From: JAWKXU01 sp020446465
GTDB lineage: Bacteria > Pseudomonadota > Alphaproteobacteria > Sphingomonadales > Sphingomonadaceae
DNA: 64,000 nucleotides
Assembly (NCBI GenBank): GCA_041396845.1
Contig: JAWKXU010000003.1
Span: 372,001-436,000, forward strand
Reading direction: 5' to 3'
Part shown: positions 8,638-17,466 of the stretch, one piece after another
Position numbering within the stretch: the stretch's first letter is position 1
Layout of the letters: each line of letters opens with the position of its first letter
The notes under the pieces: generated by a model
The model's input: only the letters and a program-made list of their open reading frames with translations
The model's database searches: none
What the model was told of the DNA's origin: nothing
Position numbers and translations under genes: made by a program

Positions 8638-9311
8638 GCAACCCCGTTTACCTCGCTATGGATCTGCCGCAGCTTGATGCAGCCATAGCGCTTGCCAACA
8701 AGGTCAAGGCGCATGTTGGCGGGCTGAAACTCGGTCTGGAGTTCTTTTGCGCGCATGGCCACCATGGCGTCCATGAAATCGCGCATGTCGGGCTGCCCAT
8801 CTTCCTCGACCTGAAATTGCACGACATCCCCAATACGGTTGCCGGCGCGATGCAGGCGATCCACGTCCTTGAGCCGGCAATCGTGACTGTCCACGCAAGC
8901 GGCGGGCAGGCCATGCTGGAAGATGCCAAGGCCGCAGCGAGCGAACATACCAAAGTCGTTGCCGTTACGATGCTGACCAGCCTTGATGAAGGCGATATGG
9001 CCAGCACCGGCATTTCAGGCACCGCGCACGATCAGGTCATGCGGCTTGCCGAACTCGCCGAAAAGGCTGGTCTTGATGGGATTGTCTGTTCTGGTCATGA
9101 AGTTGCAGGCGTCCACAAACAATGGAAAAGCGGCTTCTTCGTGGTTCCCGGCCTGCGCCCCGGTAATGGCAAGCCCACAGGCGACCAGAAACGTGTCGTC
9201 ACACCGCGGCAGGCCCGCGATGATGGCGCGAGTGTGCTGGTCGTTGGTCGGCCAATTACGCGCGCCGAAGACCCCGTGCTGGCCGCCCGCGAGATCGAGG
9301 CCACACTCTGA
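8634..9311 (+). CDS. pyrF: Orotidine 5'-phosphate decarboxylase
   Basis: This enzyme converts OMP to UMP, the last step of de novo pyrimidine synthesis. The 225-residue product is a TIM barrel with the catalytic Asp-Lys-Asp set in FLDLKLHDIPNT (about residues 60-71). The phosphate-binding end carries VVPGLRP and a VTPRQARDDGASVLVVGRPI segment as in the family. The ATG overlaps the LapA-domain gene by four bases. The gene leads into trpF after a 38-base gap. Pairing with trpF is common in alphaproteobacteria. Confidence 0.96.
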   Translation: MSNPVYLAMDLPQLDAAIALANKVKAHVGGLKLGLEFFCAHGHHGVHEIAHVGLPIFLDLKLHDIPNTVAGAMQAIHVLEPAIVTVHASGGQAMLEDAKAAASEHTKVVAVTMLTSLDEGDMASTGISGTAHDQVMRLAELAEKAGLDGIVCSGHEVAGVHKQWKSGFFVVPGLRPGNGKPTGDQKRVVTPRQARDDGASVLVVGRPITRAEDPVLAAREIEATL

Positions 9312-9349
9312 GCCTTCACCTGCGCTCCACATTGGCCTAACGCAGCACA

Positions 9350-9991
9350 ATGCCAGCCCCCCTGATCAAGATTTGCGGCATATCGACGGCCGATGCACTA
9401 GACGCGTCGATTGCGGCGCGTGCCGATTATTGCGGCTTCGTGTTCTATCCGCCCTCCCCGCGTTATCTGACGCCAGGGCAGGCTGCCGAACTGGCAGGCC
9501 GCGCCGGTGATCGAATCGGCAAGGTGGGTCTGTTCGTCAATCCGGACGATAAGGATCTGTGCGCAGGAACCGAAGCTGCACAACTCGATGCCATCCAGTT
9601 GCACGGCTCCGAATCGCCTGAAAGAACGGCGCAGGTCAAGGCGCGCTTTGGCCTGCCAGTCTGGAAAGCCGTGCCCATTTCATGCGCTGCGGATGTGGAA
9701 CGCGCCGCTGCCTATCGCGGTATCGCAGACCTGATCCTGTTCGATGCAAAAACACCCAAAGGCAGCTTGCCGGGTGGCATGGGTCTGGCGTTCGACTGGT
9801 CATTGCTGACCGGCTATCGCAACCTGTCCGGCTGGGGCCTTGCAGGGGGCCTCAACCCATCCAACATTGGCGATGCCCTGCGGATCACCCACGCTCCGCT
9901 CGTCGATACGTCGTCGGGCGTGGAAAGCGCGCCGGGCGTCAAGGATATCGACAAGATCGCCGCCTTCTGCCAAGCGGCCCGCAAAAGTTGA
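9350..9991 (+). CDS. trpF: Phosphoribosylanthranilate isomerase
   Basis: This enzyme isomerises N-(5'-phosphoribosyl)anthranilate to CdRP in tryptophan synthesis. The 213-residue TIM barrel has the catalytic cysteine in IKICGIST, and the catalytic aspartate in the DTSSGVESAPGVKD phosphate-binding loop near the C-terminus. The middle carries the family pattern (LFVNPD, IQLHGSESPE, LFDAKTPKGSLPGG and GWGLAGGLNPSNI). It lies ten bases before trpB, inside the trpFBA-accD-folC cluster. Confidence 0.96.
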   Translation: MPAPLIKICGISTADALDASIAARADYCGFVFYPPSPRYLTPGQAAELAGRAGDRIGKVGLFVNPDDKDLCAGTEAAQLDAIQLHGSESPERTAQVKARFGLPVWKAVPISCAADVERAAAYRGIADLILFDAKTPKGSLPGGMGLAFDWSLLTGYRNLSGWGLAGGLNPSNIGDALRITHAPLVDTSSGVESAPGVKDIDKIAAFCQAARKS

Positions 9992-10001
9992 AAAGCCGAA
10001 G

Positions 10002-11216
10002 ATGACGACAACCCAAAACTCATTCCGTAACCAACCAGACGAACGCGGCCATTTCGGGCAGTTTGGCGGTCGCTATGTGGCCGAAACGCTGATGCCGCTT
10101 ATCCTGGAACTGGAACGCGAATATCGCGCGGCCAAGCTGGACCCTGCCTTTCAGGAACAGTTTGACGATCTGCTTGAACATTTTGTCGGGCGCCCCAGCC
10201 CGCTTTATTTTGCAGAACGTCTGACCGAAGAACTGGGCGGCGCGCAAATCTGGTTCAAGCGTGAGGAACTCAATCACACCGGCGCGCACAAGATCAACAA
10301 CTGCATCGGCCAGATTCTGCTGGCGATCCGCATAGGCAAAACGCGGATTATCGCGGAAACAGGCGCAGGCCAGCATGGCGTTGCCACAGCAACGGTTTGC
10401 GCCCGGTTCGGCATTCCTTGCGTCATTTACATGGGATCAACCGACGTCGAACGGCAAAAGCCCAACGTGTTTCGCATGAGGCTGCTGGGGGCCGAAGTCG
10501 TGCCCGTGGAATCCGGCGCGAAAACGCTGAAAGACGCGATGAACGAAGCCTTGCGCGACTGGGTGGCGAATGTCGAAGATACCTTCTACATCATCGGCAC
10601 AGCCGCTGGCCCACATCCTTACCCCGAACTTGTTCGCGATTTTCAAAGCATTATTGGCCGCGAAGCGCGCGAACAGATGCTGGCCCGTACAGGCAGATTG
10701 CCAGATGCGCTTGTGGCAGCGGTTGGTGGCGGATCGAACGCAATCGGCCTGTTCCACCCGTTCCTTGATGACCCGTCCGTCGACATGATCGGGATCGAGG
10801 CCGCAGGACATGGCCTGGAAACCGGCCAGCACGCAGCCAGCCTGACAGGCGGCAGCCCCGGCATTCTCCACGGGAACAAGACGTATCTCTTGCAGGATGA
10901 GGACGGCCAGATTGCCGAAGCCCACTCGATCAGCGCCGGGCTGGATTATCCCGGCATTGGCCCTGAACACAGTTGGCTTTATGAAAGCGGACGCGTGAAA
11001 TACCTGCCAGTTACAGATACCGAAGCGCTCGAAGGCTTCCAGCAATGCTGCAAGCTCGAAGGGATCATTCCCGCGCTGGAAAGCGCCCATGCCCTCGCCA
11101 TTTTGCCAAAGCTGGCAAAGCAATATGGCAAGGACCAGATGATCCTCGTCAATGTTTCGGGCCGGGGTGACAAGGACATCTTCACTGTCGCTGATGCACT
11201 GGGGTTTGATCTGTGA
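10002..11216 (+). CDS. trpB: Tryptophan synthase beta subunit
   Basis: The beta subunit joins indole and serine to give tryptophan, with pyridoxal phosphate. The 404-residue product has the PLP lysine in HTGAHKINN, the phosphate-binding GGGSNAIG loop, and a QHGVATATVCARFG segment. The ATG at 10002 was chosen because the conserved part (FGQFGGRYVAETLMP) begins soon after it. An ATG at 9840 is in frame but lies inside trpF and would add 54 residues of overlap. The ribosome site is weak (CGAAG), as is common within coupled operons. The trpA start overlaps the stop by four bases. Confidence 0.97.
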   Translation: MTTTQNSFRNQPDERGHFGQFGGRYVAETLMPLILELEREYRAAKLDPAFQEQFDDLLEHFVGRPSPLYFAERLTEELGGAQIWFKREELNHTGAHKINNCIGQILLAIRIGKTRIIAETGAGQHGVATATVCARFGIPCVIYMGSTDVERQKPNVFRMRLLGAEVVPVESGAKTLKDAMNEALRDWVANVEDTFYIIGTAAGPHPYPELVRDFQSIIGREAREQMLARTGRLPDALVAAVGGGSNAIGLFHPFLDDPSVDMIGIEAAGHGLETGQHAASLTGGSPGILHGNKTYLLQDEDGQIAEAHSISAGLDYPGIGPEHSWLYESGRVKYLPVTDTEALEGFQQCCKLEGIIPALESAHALAILPKLAKQYGKDQMILVNVSGRGDKDIFTVADALGFDL

Positions 11217-12004
11217 CCCGGCTTTCCTCTGCTTTTGCCAAGAGCCACCCCGCGCTGGTCTGTTTCATCACCGGCGGTGATGGCGACACGGCTGCCAATC
11301 TCGATGCGCTCGTCGAAGGCGGCGCGGACATCATCGAACTGGGTATGCCCTTTACCGACCCGATGGCGGACGGCCCCGCTATCCAGAAAGCGAACCTGCG
11401 CTCTTTGGGCGCTGGCACGACCACCGCTGACCTTTTCGCGATTGCAGAAGATTTCCGCACGCGTCATCCGCAGATACCACTCGTGCTGATGGGCTATGCC
11501 AACCCGATGGTGCGGCGCGGCGCGGACTGGTTTGCCAAGGCATGTGTCAAGGCGGGCGTAGACGGCGTCATCTGCGTGGACATCCCACCCGAAGAAGATG
11601 ACGCGCTGGGGTCCACCTTGCGCGATGCCGGGATCGACATGATACGGCTGGCAACGCCAACCACCGATGATGCCCGCCTGCCATCCGTTCTGGAAGGTTC
11701 ATCAGGCTTCCTCTATTATGTGTCCGTCGCCGGGATTACCGGGATGCAACAGGCCGGAATAGAGAGCATCAGGGCCGCTATGCAGCGTTTGAAAGCAGCC
11801 AGCGACATCCCTGTGGCTGTCGGGTTCGGGGTTCGCACGCCGGAACAGGCGGCGCAAATCGCCCAGGTTGCAGATGGCGTTGTCGTCGGATCGGCGCTCG
11901 TTGAACTCGTCGGTGACAATGCCGCGACTGCTCCACAAAAAATCAGGGAATTGACCACGGCCCTTGCCAAGGCAGTTCACAATGCGAGAGTATTGCCCGC
12001 ATGA
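11213..12004 (+). CDS. trpA: Tryptophan synthase alpha subunit
   Basis: The alpha subunit cleaves indole-3-glycerol phosphate to indole, which is passed to TrpB. The 263-residue TIM barrel carries the catalytic glutamate and aspartate in ELGMPFTDPMADGPAIQ, and the phosphate loop VGFGVRTPEQA plus GVVVGSALVE near the end. The start codon is GTG and overlaps the trpB stop (GTGA), and the stop overlaps the accD start (ATGA). This gives tight coupling through trpB-trpA-accD. Confidence 0.97.
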   Translation: MTRLSSAFAKSHPALVCFITGGDGDTAANLDALVEGGADIIELGMPFTDPMADGPAIQKANLRSLGAGTTTADLFAIAEDFRTRHPQIPLVLMGYANPMVRRGADWFAKACVKAGVDGVICVDIPPEEDDALGSTLRDAGIDMIRLATPTTDDARLPSVLEGSSGFLYYVSVAGITGMQQAGIESIRAAMQRLKAASDIPVAVGFGVRTPEQAAQIAQVADGVVVGSALVELVGDNAATAPQKIRELTTALAKAVHNARVLPA

Positions 12005-12849
12005 ACTGGCTGACCCGAATCCGTAAATCGCTGCCGTTCCGCTCCAAGCGGGAAACGCCCGATAACCTCTGGACGAAATGCCCGAATTGCAGCGAAATGC
12101 TGTTTACGCGCGATTATGAGGCAAACCTTTCGGTCTGCACACGGTGCGGCCATCACGGCAGAATCGGGGCAGAAGAACGCCTCGCGCTGCTGCTGGACGA
12201 TGGGTATCAGGTGCTCGCAACCCCTGAAGTGAGGGAAGACCCGCTCAAGTTCCGGGATTCAAAGCGCTATACTGATCGGCTGAAGCAGGCGCGTGCAAAG
12301 TCGGATGCGAACGATGCCTTTACCGTCGCAGCAGGTGCGATTGATGGCCGTCCCGCTGTTGTCGGTGTGCAGGACTTTTCTTTCATGGGCGGTTCCATGG
12401 GCATGGCTGTGGGCGCGGCCTTTGTCGCTGGCGCCCAACGCGCGATTGACGACCGATCCGCTTATATCGTCGTCACTGCTGCGGGCGGGGCGAGGATGCA
12501 GGAAGGCATTCTCAGCCTGATGCAAATGCCCAAGGCTACCGTGATGACCCGGCGACTGGCCGAAGCCGGCCTGCCCTATATCGTGCTGCTGACTGACCCT
12601 ACGACCGGTGGCGTCACGGCGAGCTATGCCATGCTGGGCGACATCCACATCGCAGAACCGGGTGCCCTCATTGGCTTTGCAGGTCAGCGCGTCATTCAGG
12701 ATACGATCCGCGAACAACTGCCCGAAGGTTTCCAGCGGGCAGAATACCTCCACAAGCACGGCATGGTCGACATGGTTGTCGAACGAAAGGACTTGCGCGC
12801 CACGCTGGCCAGTTTGCTGGATTACCTGACGCCGCAAAAGGCGGCCTGA
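12001..12849 (+). CDS. accD: Acetyl-CoA carboxylase carboxyltransferase subunit beta
   Basis: This is one half of the carboxyltransferase that makes malonyl-CoA for fatty acid synthesis; the alpha subunit (accA) is not in the window. The 282-residue product starts with a four-cysteine zinc ribbon (CPNC and CTRC, about residues 28-50), followed by a crotonase-fold domain with GGSMGMAVGAAF, AAGGARMQEG and TDPTTGGVTASYAMLGD. It overlaps trpA by four bases and lies 44 bases before folC, the usual alphaproteobacterial order. Confidence 0.97.
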   Translation: MNWLTRIRKSLPFRSKRETPDNLWTKCPNCSEMLFTRDYEANLSVCTRCGHHGRIGAEERLALLLDDGYQVLATPEVREDPLKFRDSKRYTDRLKQARAKSDANDAFTVAAGAIDGRPAVVGVQDFSFMGGSMGMAVGAAFVAGAQRAIDDRSAYIVVTAAGGARMQEGILSLMQMPKATVMTRRLAEAGLPYIVLLTDPTTGGVTASYAMLGDIHIAEPGALIGFAGQRVIQDTIREQLPEGFQRAEYLHKHGMVDMVVERKDLRATLASLLDYLTPQKAA

Positions 12850-12893
12850 TTCATGACGGCACTGCCCTCCCCCAATGCCGGAGGGGCCTGCAG

Positions 12894-14255
12894 ATGAAGG
12901 ACTTTGCAACTTCCGATAACCCGGCAGTGCAGGAACAGCTCCAACGGCTGGCAGCCTTGTCGCTTCCGCAAGGGCGGTTCGGGCTGGAAACCATCACCGC
13001 CCTGCTGGAACGGCTCGGCAACCCGCAGGATCACCTTCCGCCCACGTTTCACGTCGCCGGAACAAACGGCAAGGGATCGACCTGCGCTTTCCTGCGCGCG
13101 ATCCTGGAAGCACAGGGCTACGCTGTGCACACAGCCACAAAGCCCCATCTGGTGCGATATAACGAACGCATCCGTCTGGCGGGAAAGCTGATCGACGACG
13201 TGATGCTGGCATCGCTTCTGAAGGAAGTGCTCGATCAGTCATCCGGGCTATCGCCCAGCTTTTTCGAAGTGACGACTGCGGCGATGTTTCTGGCGTTCGC
13301 GCGTATCCCGGCGCACGCCTGCGTGATCGAGGTCGGCCTTGGCGGGCGGTTCGATGCAACCAATGTTCTGAAGCGACCCGTGGCCTGCGGGATAGCCGCG
13401 CTTGGCCTTGACCATGAAGGTTTTCTGCTGCGCGAGGAAATGGGCACACCCAGTGACCCAATGGCGCGCATCGCCTTTGAAAAGGCAAGCATCGCCCGGC
13501 CCGGTGTGCCGCTGGTCACGCAAGCCTATACGCCCGAAGTAACGCACGAAATCGTGAAGGCCGCGCGCAAGGTTCGGGCGCCTGTCGCCATGCGTGGGCA
13601 GGAATGGAAAGCAGAAATCGTCGCCACCGATCTGGGAGAGCGTTTGCGCTATATCGATGAGGCAGGCGAACTGCTCTTGCCAATTCCGCGCCTGCCGGGG
13701 GCACACCAGGCCGACAATGCCGCGCTTGCCGTTGCCATGCTTCGCCATCAGCAAGTGCTCGCCTTTTCAGCCGACGCCATCGCTCTGGGGATTGAGGAAA
13801 CGCGCTGGCCGGCCCGGTTGCAGATACTGGGTGACGGTCCGCTGACCGCACGGCTCCCCAACACCACGATCATACTCGACGGCGGGCATAACCCCGACGC
13901 TGCACAAGTGATTGCCGCGCACCTTTCAACACTCGAAAGCCCGGTTGCGGCGATCGTCGGCATGTTGGCGAACAAGGACGCGAAGGGGTTTCTTGACCCC
14001 ATCGCCCCGCATGTGTCCGTGCTCTATGCCATCCCGGTTGCCGGGCATGACCATCACGCCCCGGCTGACCTTGCAGCTATCGCCGCTGCAGCCGGTGTCG
14101 CGCAAGTTCATACCGCTGAGGATTTTACCGCCGCATTGCGGATGATTGCCAGCACCGCGAACGCTGATCAGCCGGTTGCAAAAACGGTCTTGATTGCCGG
14201 ATCACTCTACCTTGCGGGCAAAGTGCTGGAAGCCAATGACGAAGTGCCGGACTGA
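12894..14255 (+). CDS. folC: Bifunctional dihydrofolate synthase / folylpolyglutamate synthase
   Basis: This enzyme adds glutamate to dihydropteroate and to folates. The 453-residue Mur-ligase-type protein has the P-loop GTNGKGST (about residues 57-64), VIEVGLGGRFDATN, and the second-domain motif LDGGHNPDAA. In the ATP-binding domain, the stretch between LGLDH and EKASIARPG is about eight residues longer than in E. coli FolC (it contains REEMGTPSDPMA). I believe this extension is shared by sphingomonads. It ends six bases from the stop of the convergent AmpG-like gene. Confidence 0.93.
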   Translation: MKDFATSDNPAVQEQLQRLAALSLPQGRFGLETITALLERLGNPQDHLPPTFHVAGTNGKGSTCAFLRAILEAQGYAVHTATKPHLVRYNERIRLAGKLIDDVMLASLLKEVLDQSSGLSPSFFEVTTAAMFLAFARIPAHACVIEVGLGGRFDATNVLKRPVACGIAALGLDHEGFLLREEMGTPSDPMARIAFEKASIARPGVPLVTQAYTPEVTHEIVKAARKVRAPVAMRGQEWKAEIVATDLGERLRYIDEAGELLLPIPRLPGAHQADNAALAVAMLRHQQVLAFSADAIALGIEETRWPARLQILGDGPLTARLPNTTIILDGGHNPDAAQVIAAHLSTLESPVAAIVGMLANKDAKGFLDPIAPHVSVLYAIPVAGHDHHAPADLAAIAAAAGVAQVHTAEDFTAALRMIASTANADQPVAKTVLIAGSLYLAGKVLEANDEVPD

Positions 14256-14261
14256 GCGCGA

Positions 14262-15971
14262 TCAGGCGTTTGCCAGAGCCGTTTCGTCCAGCCCCGCCGC
14301 CTTGCCAAGTCTGCGGATGCGTGCCCACTCGATGAGGCACAGCACCACAGCGACAAACCCGATAGCGGTGGTCAGGATGAAAACATCATAATACCCGCGC
14401 ACCTCGATCATTTTGCCCAGTGCCCCGCGCCCCAATGTGCCGACAAGGAATGTCAGCGATGAAAGAAGCGCATATTGCACGGCACTGTATTTCTTCGACG
14501 TGATCGACGAAAGGTAAGCGACCAGCGCTGCCCCCGCGATACCGCCAGCGACATTTTCACCCGCGATGGCAAACATCAGCTTGGCCAGCCGTTCATCACC
14601 GCCAAAATGCTCGACAATCCAGGTAAGGCCAATCAACTTCGACCCGGCGGCCATGACAGCCCCACCGACCGAAAGGTCAGCATAGAGCAGGTTGGTCAGC
14701 GCCGCTGTCAGCGCGCCCAACGTCATCACCGCCATGCGCCCGATATAAGTGAACAACACCCCGCCCAGCGCCACACCGAACATCAGCGCACCAACGCCAA
14801 AGAACTTGGATGCAATAGCGACCTCTTCCTTGGAATAGGCTAGTTCTCCGAGGTAGAAGGGATAAGCGAAAGTCCCCCAGATCGTGTCCGTAATGCGATA
14901 TGTCAGAACGAGACCAAGCACGAGTATCGTCGCCCAGCCGAGCCGCCCGACAATATCCGTCAACGGCAGGATCAAGGCACGATAGCCGTGGTCGAGCGCC
15001 GTATCGGCAGCACCGCTTGCCGGGACTCTTCTGTCCAGCACATAGCACCCGTGCTTCTTCTGCCGGACCAGCCATGCGGCGATCAGCGCTGGCACAACGA
15101 CGGTTGCAATCACGATCAGCGGTCCTTGCGTCGCGATAAAGGCCACCGAATCCGGCCTGCTTTCGGGGTCACTGCCAAGCGAGCGAACCATGAACACGCC
15201 AACGGTCACCAGCGCCCAGCCCCACAGGATGGCTACTACAGAAAGCGCGATGGCGCGGATGCGCGGTTCAATCTCGCCCGGCTCACGCAGTTCGGCCAGT
15301 GTTTGCGCGTCAGCGGCGATTGTCGCCACGGTCTGTTGTCCGTCAGGCGCAAACAGGCTCACCACCGCGATGGCGAGCATAAGCCCGCCCATGATTGCAT
15401 AGACCTGGGGCCAGCCGACCGCCTCTGCCATGAACAGGGCCAGCGCCCCGCCCACCAGCACGGCAGAGCGGTATCCAAGCTGATATACTGTCGAGAGCAT
15501 ATCGATGGTTGCGACTTCATCAGCCACATCGACACGCCAGGCGTCCACCACCACATCCTGTGTCGCGCTGGCGAACGCGCCAATCCCGGCCAGAAGAGAG
15601 AACCAGCCAATCGCGCTACCGGGGTCGAGGGTGGACAACAGCATCAGAATCCCGCCCAGAAGGAATTGCGCCGTCACGATCCATTGCTTGCGCCGGCCCA
15701 GCCGCCGGATCAGCGGCAAATTGATACGATCCAGCAACGGCGACCACAGAAACTTGAACGAATAGGCCAGCCCGATCAGCGAAAAGACGCCCATCGTTTC
15801 CAGATCGACCTTTGCATCGGACAACCACGCATACAGCGTGCCAAGCAAAAGCGCGTATGGCAGCGCGCTGGCAAACCCGAACAGTGCCATGAATGCAGTC
15901 TTGCGATTACCAAGCGAAGCCAGCACCTTGCGCCATCCGGGTTTTGCCGATTGCTCTGCTGCTTGCGCCAT
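14262..15971 (-). CDS. AmpG-like MFS permease
   Basis: This is a 569-residue major facilitator superfamily protein with about 12-14 membrane helices. The N-terminal part (ALPYALLLGTLYAWL, SFKFLWSPLLDRINLP, GAFASATQDVVVDAWRVD) matches AmpG, the permease that brings anhydromuropeptides from peptidoglycan turnover into the cytoplasm. It is longer than E. coli AmpG (491 residues). The extra length is in a central loop/helix region (about residues 215-330). Two ATG codons are adjacent; the second is taken because GAGGTG is about 6 bases before it. No beta-lactamase or ampR gene is near, so only cell-wall recycling can be suggested. Sphingomonads often carry several AmpG-like genes, so the substrate is uncertain. 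Confidence 0.75.
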   Translation of the reverse strand: MAQAAEQSAKPGWRKVLASLGNRKTAFMALFGFASALPYALLLGTLYAWLSDAKVDLETMGVFSLIGLAYSFKFLWSPLLDRINLPLIRRLGRRKQWIVTAQFLLGGILMLLSTLDPGSAIGWFSLLAGIGAFASATQDVVVDAWRVDVADEVATIDMLSTVYQLGYRSAVLVGGALALFMAEAVGWPQVYAIMGGLMLAIAVVSLFAPDGQQTVATIAADAQTLAELREPGEIEPRIRAIALSVVAILWGWALVTVGVFMVRSLGSDPESRPDSVAFIATQGPLIVIATVVVPALIAAWLVRQKKHGCYVLDRRVPASGAADTALDHGYRALILPLTDIVGRLGWATILVLGLVLTYRITDTIWGTFAYPFYLGELAYSKEEVAIASKFFGVGALMFGVALGGVLFTYIGRMAVMTLGALTAALTNLLYADLSVGGAVMAAGSKLIGLTWIVEHFGGDERLAKLMFAIAGENVAGGIAGAALVAYLSSITSKKYSAVQYALLSSLTFLVGTLGRGALGKMIEVRGYYDVFILTTAIGFVAVVLCLIEWARIRRLGKAAGLDETALANA

Positions 15972-16090
15972 CATTCACCTCATTCGCGTCGCGTCGGGGC
16001 AGACCCTAGCGACGAATTCCCCGATGGAAAGGCGCATAAAGGGACTGTCCCCGCTTTCGCGATGCACCGGACACGTCTAAGGCCCGGACC

Positions 16091-16903
16091 ATGACCACAA
16101 AACACTCTCCCAATTCATCCGGCCCGCCACGTGAAGGAGAGCGGATAGCCAAACTGCTGGCCCGTGCCGGGGTGGCAAGCAGGCGCGAAGTGGAACGCAT
16201 GATCGCCGATGGACGCATCGCGATAGATGGCAAAGTGCTGGATACGCCCGCAACGGTGCTGCCTAACCTCAAAGGTGTCACGGTCGATGGAAAGCCGGTC
16301 ACAAAGGCGCAGGCCGCGGTTCTTTTCCGATTCCACAAACCGTCCGGCCTCATCACGGCAGAACGTGATCCGCGCGGACGGCCAACGATCTATACCGCCT
16401 TGCGGAATGCCCTGCCCGCCGATGCCCCGCGCCTGATGCCTGTCGGGCGGCTCGACCTTAACACCGAAGGCCTGTTGCTGCTGACGAACGATGGCGAGTT
16501 GAAACGGGCCATGGAGCTGCCTGCCAGTAGCATTCCGCGCACTTACCGCGCCCGAACCTTTGGCGATATCAGCCAGGCACAACTCGAAGAACTGATCCAC
16601 GGCATCACCATTGATGGCGTGCGCTATGGCAGGATTGACGCCAACCTTGAACGCAGGACCGGGCGCAACCAGTGGATCGAACTGACGCTGACCGAAGGAA
16701 AAAATCGCGAGGTTCGCCGGGTTCTGGAACACCTTGGCCTTTCGGTTTCGCGCCTGTTACGCACAGCATACGGGCCATTTGCGCTTGGTGATCTGCCGCG
16801 CGGGCAGGCAGAGGCGGTCAAACAGGTTGAAGTCGAACGCTTTCGCAAGCAGATCAGCCGTTCGCGGGCGGGCAGCGCTGCCTCCGCTGGAAAACGCGCA
16901 TGA
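16091..16903 (+). CDS. rluB: Large-subunit rRNA pseudouridine synthase (RluB/RsuA family)
   Basis: This 270-residue enzyme converts a uridine in rRNA to pseudouridine. An N-terminal S4 RNA-binding domain (ERIAKLLARAGVASRREVE) is followed by the RsuA/RluB/E/F catalytic domain, with the aspartate in VGRLDLNTEGLLLLTNDG and the GKNREVRRVLEHLGL motif. The domain order fits RluB (uridine 2605 of 23S rRNA in E. coli) best. The exact target cannot be told from sequence alone. It overlaps rsmD by four bases, a pair of rRNA-modification genes that is widespread in alphaproteobacteria. Confidence 0.88.
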   Translation: MTTKHSPNSSGPPREGERIAKLLARAGVASRREVERMIADGRIAIDGKVLDTPATVLPNLKGVTVDGKPVTKAQAAVLFRFHKPSGLITAERDPRGRPTIYTALRNALPADAPRLMPVGRLDLNTEGLLLLTNDGELKRAMELPASSIPRTYRARTFGDISQAQLEELIHGITIDGVRYGRIDANLERRTGRNQWIELTLTEGKNREVRRVLEHLGLSVSRLLRTAYGPFALGDLPRGQAEAVKQVEVERFRKQISRSRAGSAASAGKRA

Positions 16904-17466
16904 GGATCATCGCCGGGGAATGGCGCGGGCGAAAACTGAAGGCGCCGCCTGGCGATGCCACGCGCCCCACGGCTGACCGCACCCGCGAGGGGCTGTTTTC
17001 CATGCTCACCAGCCGGCTCGGCACATTCGATGGGTTGCTGGTGGCTGACCTTTTTGCAGGCTCAGGCGCGCTGGGGCTGGAAGCGCTTTCCCGCGGTGCC
17101 AGCGAAGCAATCATGGTCGAAAACGATGCAGCGGCCCTGCGCGCACTGCGGGCAAATATCGCCGCACTGGGGGCAGAACAGCGCTGCGATCTGCGGGCTA
17201 CTTCCGCGCTGGGCCTTGGGCCTGCCCGGCGCTTTCCCGACCTTATTCTGATGGACCCGCCCTATGGCACGGGTGCGGGCGCGGTTGCTCTCGATAAATT
17301 GCAGCGGCTTGGCTGGATTGGCGAAGCAACGTGGATCAGCATCGAAACCGCGCGCAATGAAGTGATCGATGTCAAAGGTTTCGATACCGAGGCAACACGC
17401 GATTTTGGCAAGGCGCGCATACACTTGCTGCGCGCAGCCCAAGGGACAGTGTCACTCGACGAGTAA
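16900..17466 (+). CDS. rsmD: 16S rRNA (guanine(966)-N2)-methyltransferase
   Basis: RsmD methylates G966 of 16S rRNA. The 188-residue product has the family start MRIIAGEWRGRKLKAP, the RPTADRTREGLFSML segment, an S-adenosylmethionine-binding loop (DLFAGSGALGLEALSRGA), and the N-methyltransferase motif MDPPYGTG. The ATG overlaps the rluB stop. Its last 15 bases overlap the end of the convergent MHS permease gene. Confidence 0.93.
   Translation: MRIIAGEWRGRKLKAPPGDATRPTADRTREGLFSMLTSRLGTFDGLLVADLFAGSGALGLEALSRGASEAIMVENDAAALRALRANIAALGAEQRCDLRATSALGLGPARRFPDLILMDPPYGTGAGAVALDKLQRLGWIGEATWISIETARNEVIDVKGFDTEATRDFGKARIHLLRAAQGTVSLDE

Noticed and set aside
14988..16094. A 368-codon plus-strand open frame
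   Set aside because: Antisense to the AmpG-like permease; no domain and repetitive charged composition.
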